A DNA stretch of 31,998 nt, from positions 1 through 31,998 of the forward strand of contig JADINB010000143.1 of NCBI GenBank assembly GCA_017694275.1, given 5' to 3'. The notes beneath the pieces were generated by a model, which was not told where the DNA came from, ran no database searches, and saw only the letters and a program-made list of their open reading frames with translations. This stretch comes from Candidatus Egerieousia excrementavium (GTDB lineage Bacteria; Bacteroidota; Bacteroidia; Bacteroidales; UBA932). Within the stretch, counting starts at the first letter, position 1. Each line of letters opens with the position of its first letter. A program made the position numbers and the translations under genes. This document shows, piece after piece, positions 31,151 through 31,998 of the stretch.

Positions 31151-31998
31151 TTAATAATACAATTCATCGTTAGAGAGCGACACAAGCCGGTTCATTACAA
31201 AAAACGTGCAAACCACACAGATAAGCACGCCAAGCAATACCGTGCCGGCCAGGACAGCCACAAGCAGCCCCATGTCAAATATTGCAAAAAGCTGCGCGAA
31301 CTGCTCCTTTATCACATATAGCAGCGCAACAAGGACACATGAGGCAAAAAGCCCGGAAATCAGCCCCTGGAACACGGCCCTGACCAGAAAAGGCGCTCTT
31401 ATAAAAGCTTTTGTGGCGCCCACCAGCCGCATCGTATATATCGAGAAGCGCTTTGAGTACACGTTGAGCCTTACAGTATTGTTTATGAGCACAAACGAGA
31501 TGAAAAGCAGAAGCAGGATAAATACCGAGACTATGAATCCGATTCTTTCGATATTCGTGTTGATTGTCTCAATCACCGAATTTTCATAAAGAACCTCATC
31601 CACCTCACTGATACCTGCCAGCTGTTTTCTGAAGACCTCTATACTGTCTGCAGAGAAATAGTCTGCCTTCAGTTGCACCTCTATTGAAATGGGAATCGGA
31701 TTGGTCTGGAACACATCAAGGAAATCTTCTCCGAGCAGTTCTTTCATCTCCCGCGTACCCTGCTCCTTTGAAATATACTCGGTAGCCTTTACGGGCGCCA
31801 TTTCGTTGATTGCCTTCTCTATCTCCAGAGCCCTTTTTTCTTCGGTATTGCCGCTCAGAATAAGCGAAATGCGCATGTTTTCCTTGAAATAATCCGAGAC
31901 AGACCTCGCATTTGCCGCAAGCAGAGCGAAAAAGCCCACCAGCAACAGCACCAGACTGATACTTATTATAGATGACAGGTATGAGTGAACCAATCTCC
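31151..31998 (-). CDS. ftsX: cell division protein FtsX, N-terminus cut by window edge
   Basis: About 282 residues are visible of an inner-membrane protein that, with the FtsE ATPase, controls peptidoglycan hydrolases at the septum. The first membrane segment (SSIISISLVLLLVGFFALLA) is followed by an extracytoplasmic domain at about residues 30-165 and three C-terminal segments with the FtsX stretch SIYTMRLVGATKAFIRAPF. A TTG near the edge could serve as a start, but the frame continues open to the edge (RLVHSYLSS) and the family has further basic residues there, so the gene is read as partial at its 5' end. The DUF3098 gene follows 17 bases on. Confidence 0.95.
   Translation of the reverse strand, partial: RLVHSYLSSIISISLVLLLVGFFALLAANARSVSDYFKENMRISLILSGNTEEKRALEIEKAINEMAPVKATEYISKEQGTREMKELLGEDFLDVFQTNPIPISIEVQLKADYFSADSIEVFRKQLAGISEVDEVLYENSVIETINTNIERIGFIVSVFILLLLFISFVLINNTVRLNVYSKRFSIYTMRLVGATKAFIRAPFLVRAVFQGLISGLFASCVLVALLYVIKEQFAQLFAIFDMGLLVAVLAGTVLLGVLICVVCTFFVMNRLVSLSNDELYY

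Noticed and set aside
31991..31993. TTG near the right edge as the true FtsX start
   Set aside because: A GGAGA precedes it, but the frame stays open to the edge (RLVHSYLSS) and FtsX homologues have a longer basic N-terminus, so the gene is treated as partial.

Overview
The window is chromosomal DNA from a member of the Bacteroidota, most likely order Bacteroidales. This rests on Bacteroidota-type promoter elements (TAnnTTTG -7 motifs), Bacteroidota-restricted families (DUF4294, DUF3098 beside ftsX and uppP, a GSCFA-domain protein, a bifunctional nuclease with a UVR tail), an SDR-type threonine dehydrogenase, and family-typical ribosomal proteins. The genus cannot be fixed from sequence alone. 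Gene density is very high. No tRNA, rRNA, CRISPR array, phage gene or transposase was seen.

Layout. (1) 1-1766, minus strand: two tandem, overlapping M23/LytM cell-wall peptidase genes, the second cut by the window edge. (2) 1858-7579, plus strand: a compact operon alaS - LptF/G-family permease - fmt - thiN, with overlapping or abutting genes. (3) 7576-8016: the only long non-coding stretch, a nested, hairpin-rich repeat lying between two convergent genes and containing the stop codons of both. (4) 8010-10083, minus strand: a CNT nucleoside transporter and a bifunctional nuclease. (5) 10187-12419, plus strand: tgt and a second LptF/G-family permease. (6) 12435-13397, minus strand: threonine 3-dehydrogenase. 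(7) 13476-15213, plus strand: queG and a GSCFA-domain protein. (8) 15272-25888, minus strand: a long ribosomal protein operon, rplP-rpmC-rpsQ-rplN-rplX-rplE-rpsN-rpsH-rplF-rplR-rpsE-rpmD-rplO-secY-map-infA-rpmJ-rpsM-rpsK-rpsD-rpoA-rplQ, closed by a strong terminator. (9) 26125-28579, minus strand: a gltS-like glutamate symporter and a secreted M19 dipeptidase. (10) 28668-29300, plus strand: a DUF4294 protein. (11) 29279-31998, minus strand: ftsX (cut by the edge) - DUF3098 - uppP - lpxH, a cell-envelope cluster.

Functional themes. Envelope biogenesis recurs: two M23 peptidases, two LptF/G-type permeases, LpxH for lipid A, UppP for undecaprenyl carrier recycling, and FtsX. Translation is the other theme: the r-protein operon, AlaRS, Fmt, MetAP, IF-1, and the queuosine enzymes Tgt and QueG.

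The most unusual signals are the nested repeat at 7576-8016 and the beginning of the r-protein operon at rplP. The usual upstream S10-operon genes (rpsJ to rpsC) are absent there and are replaced by an apparent dedicated promoter, a structured leader, and an unrelated upstream gene with its own terminator. I saw no clearly new multi-gene system. The repeat element and the two candidate regulatory RNA structures in the r-protein operon are the best candidates for something undescribed.
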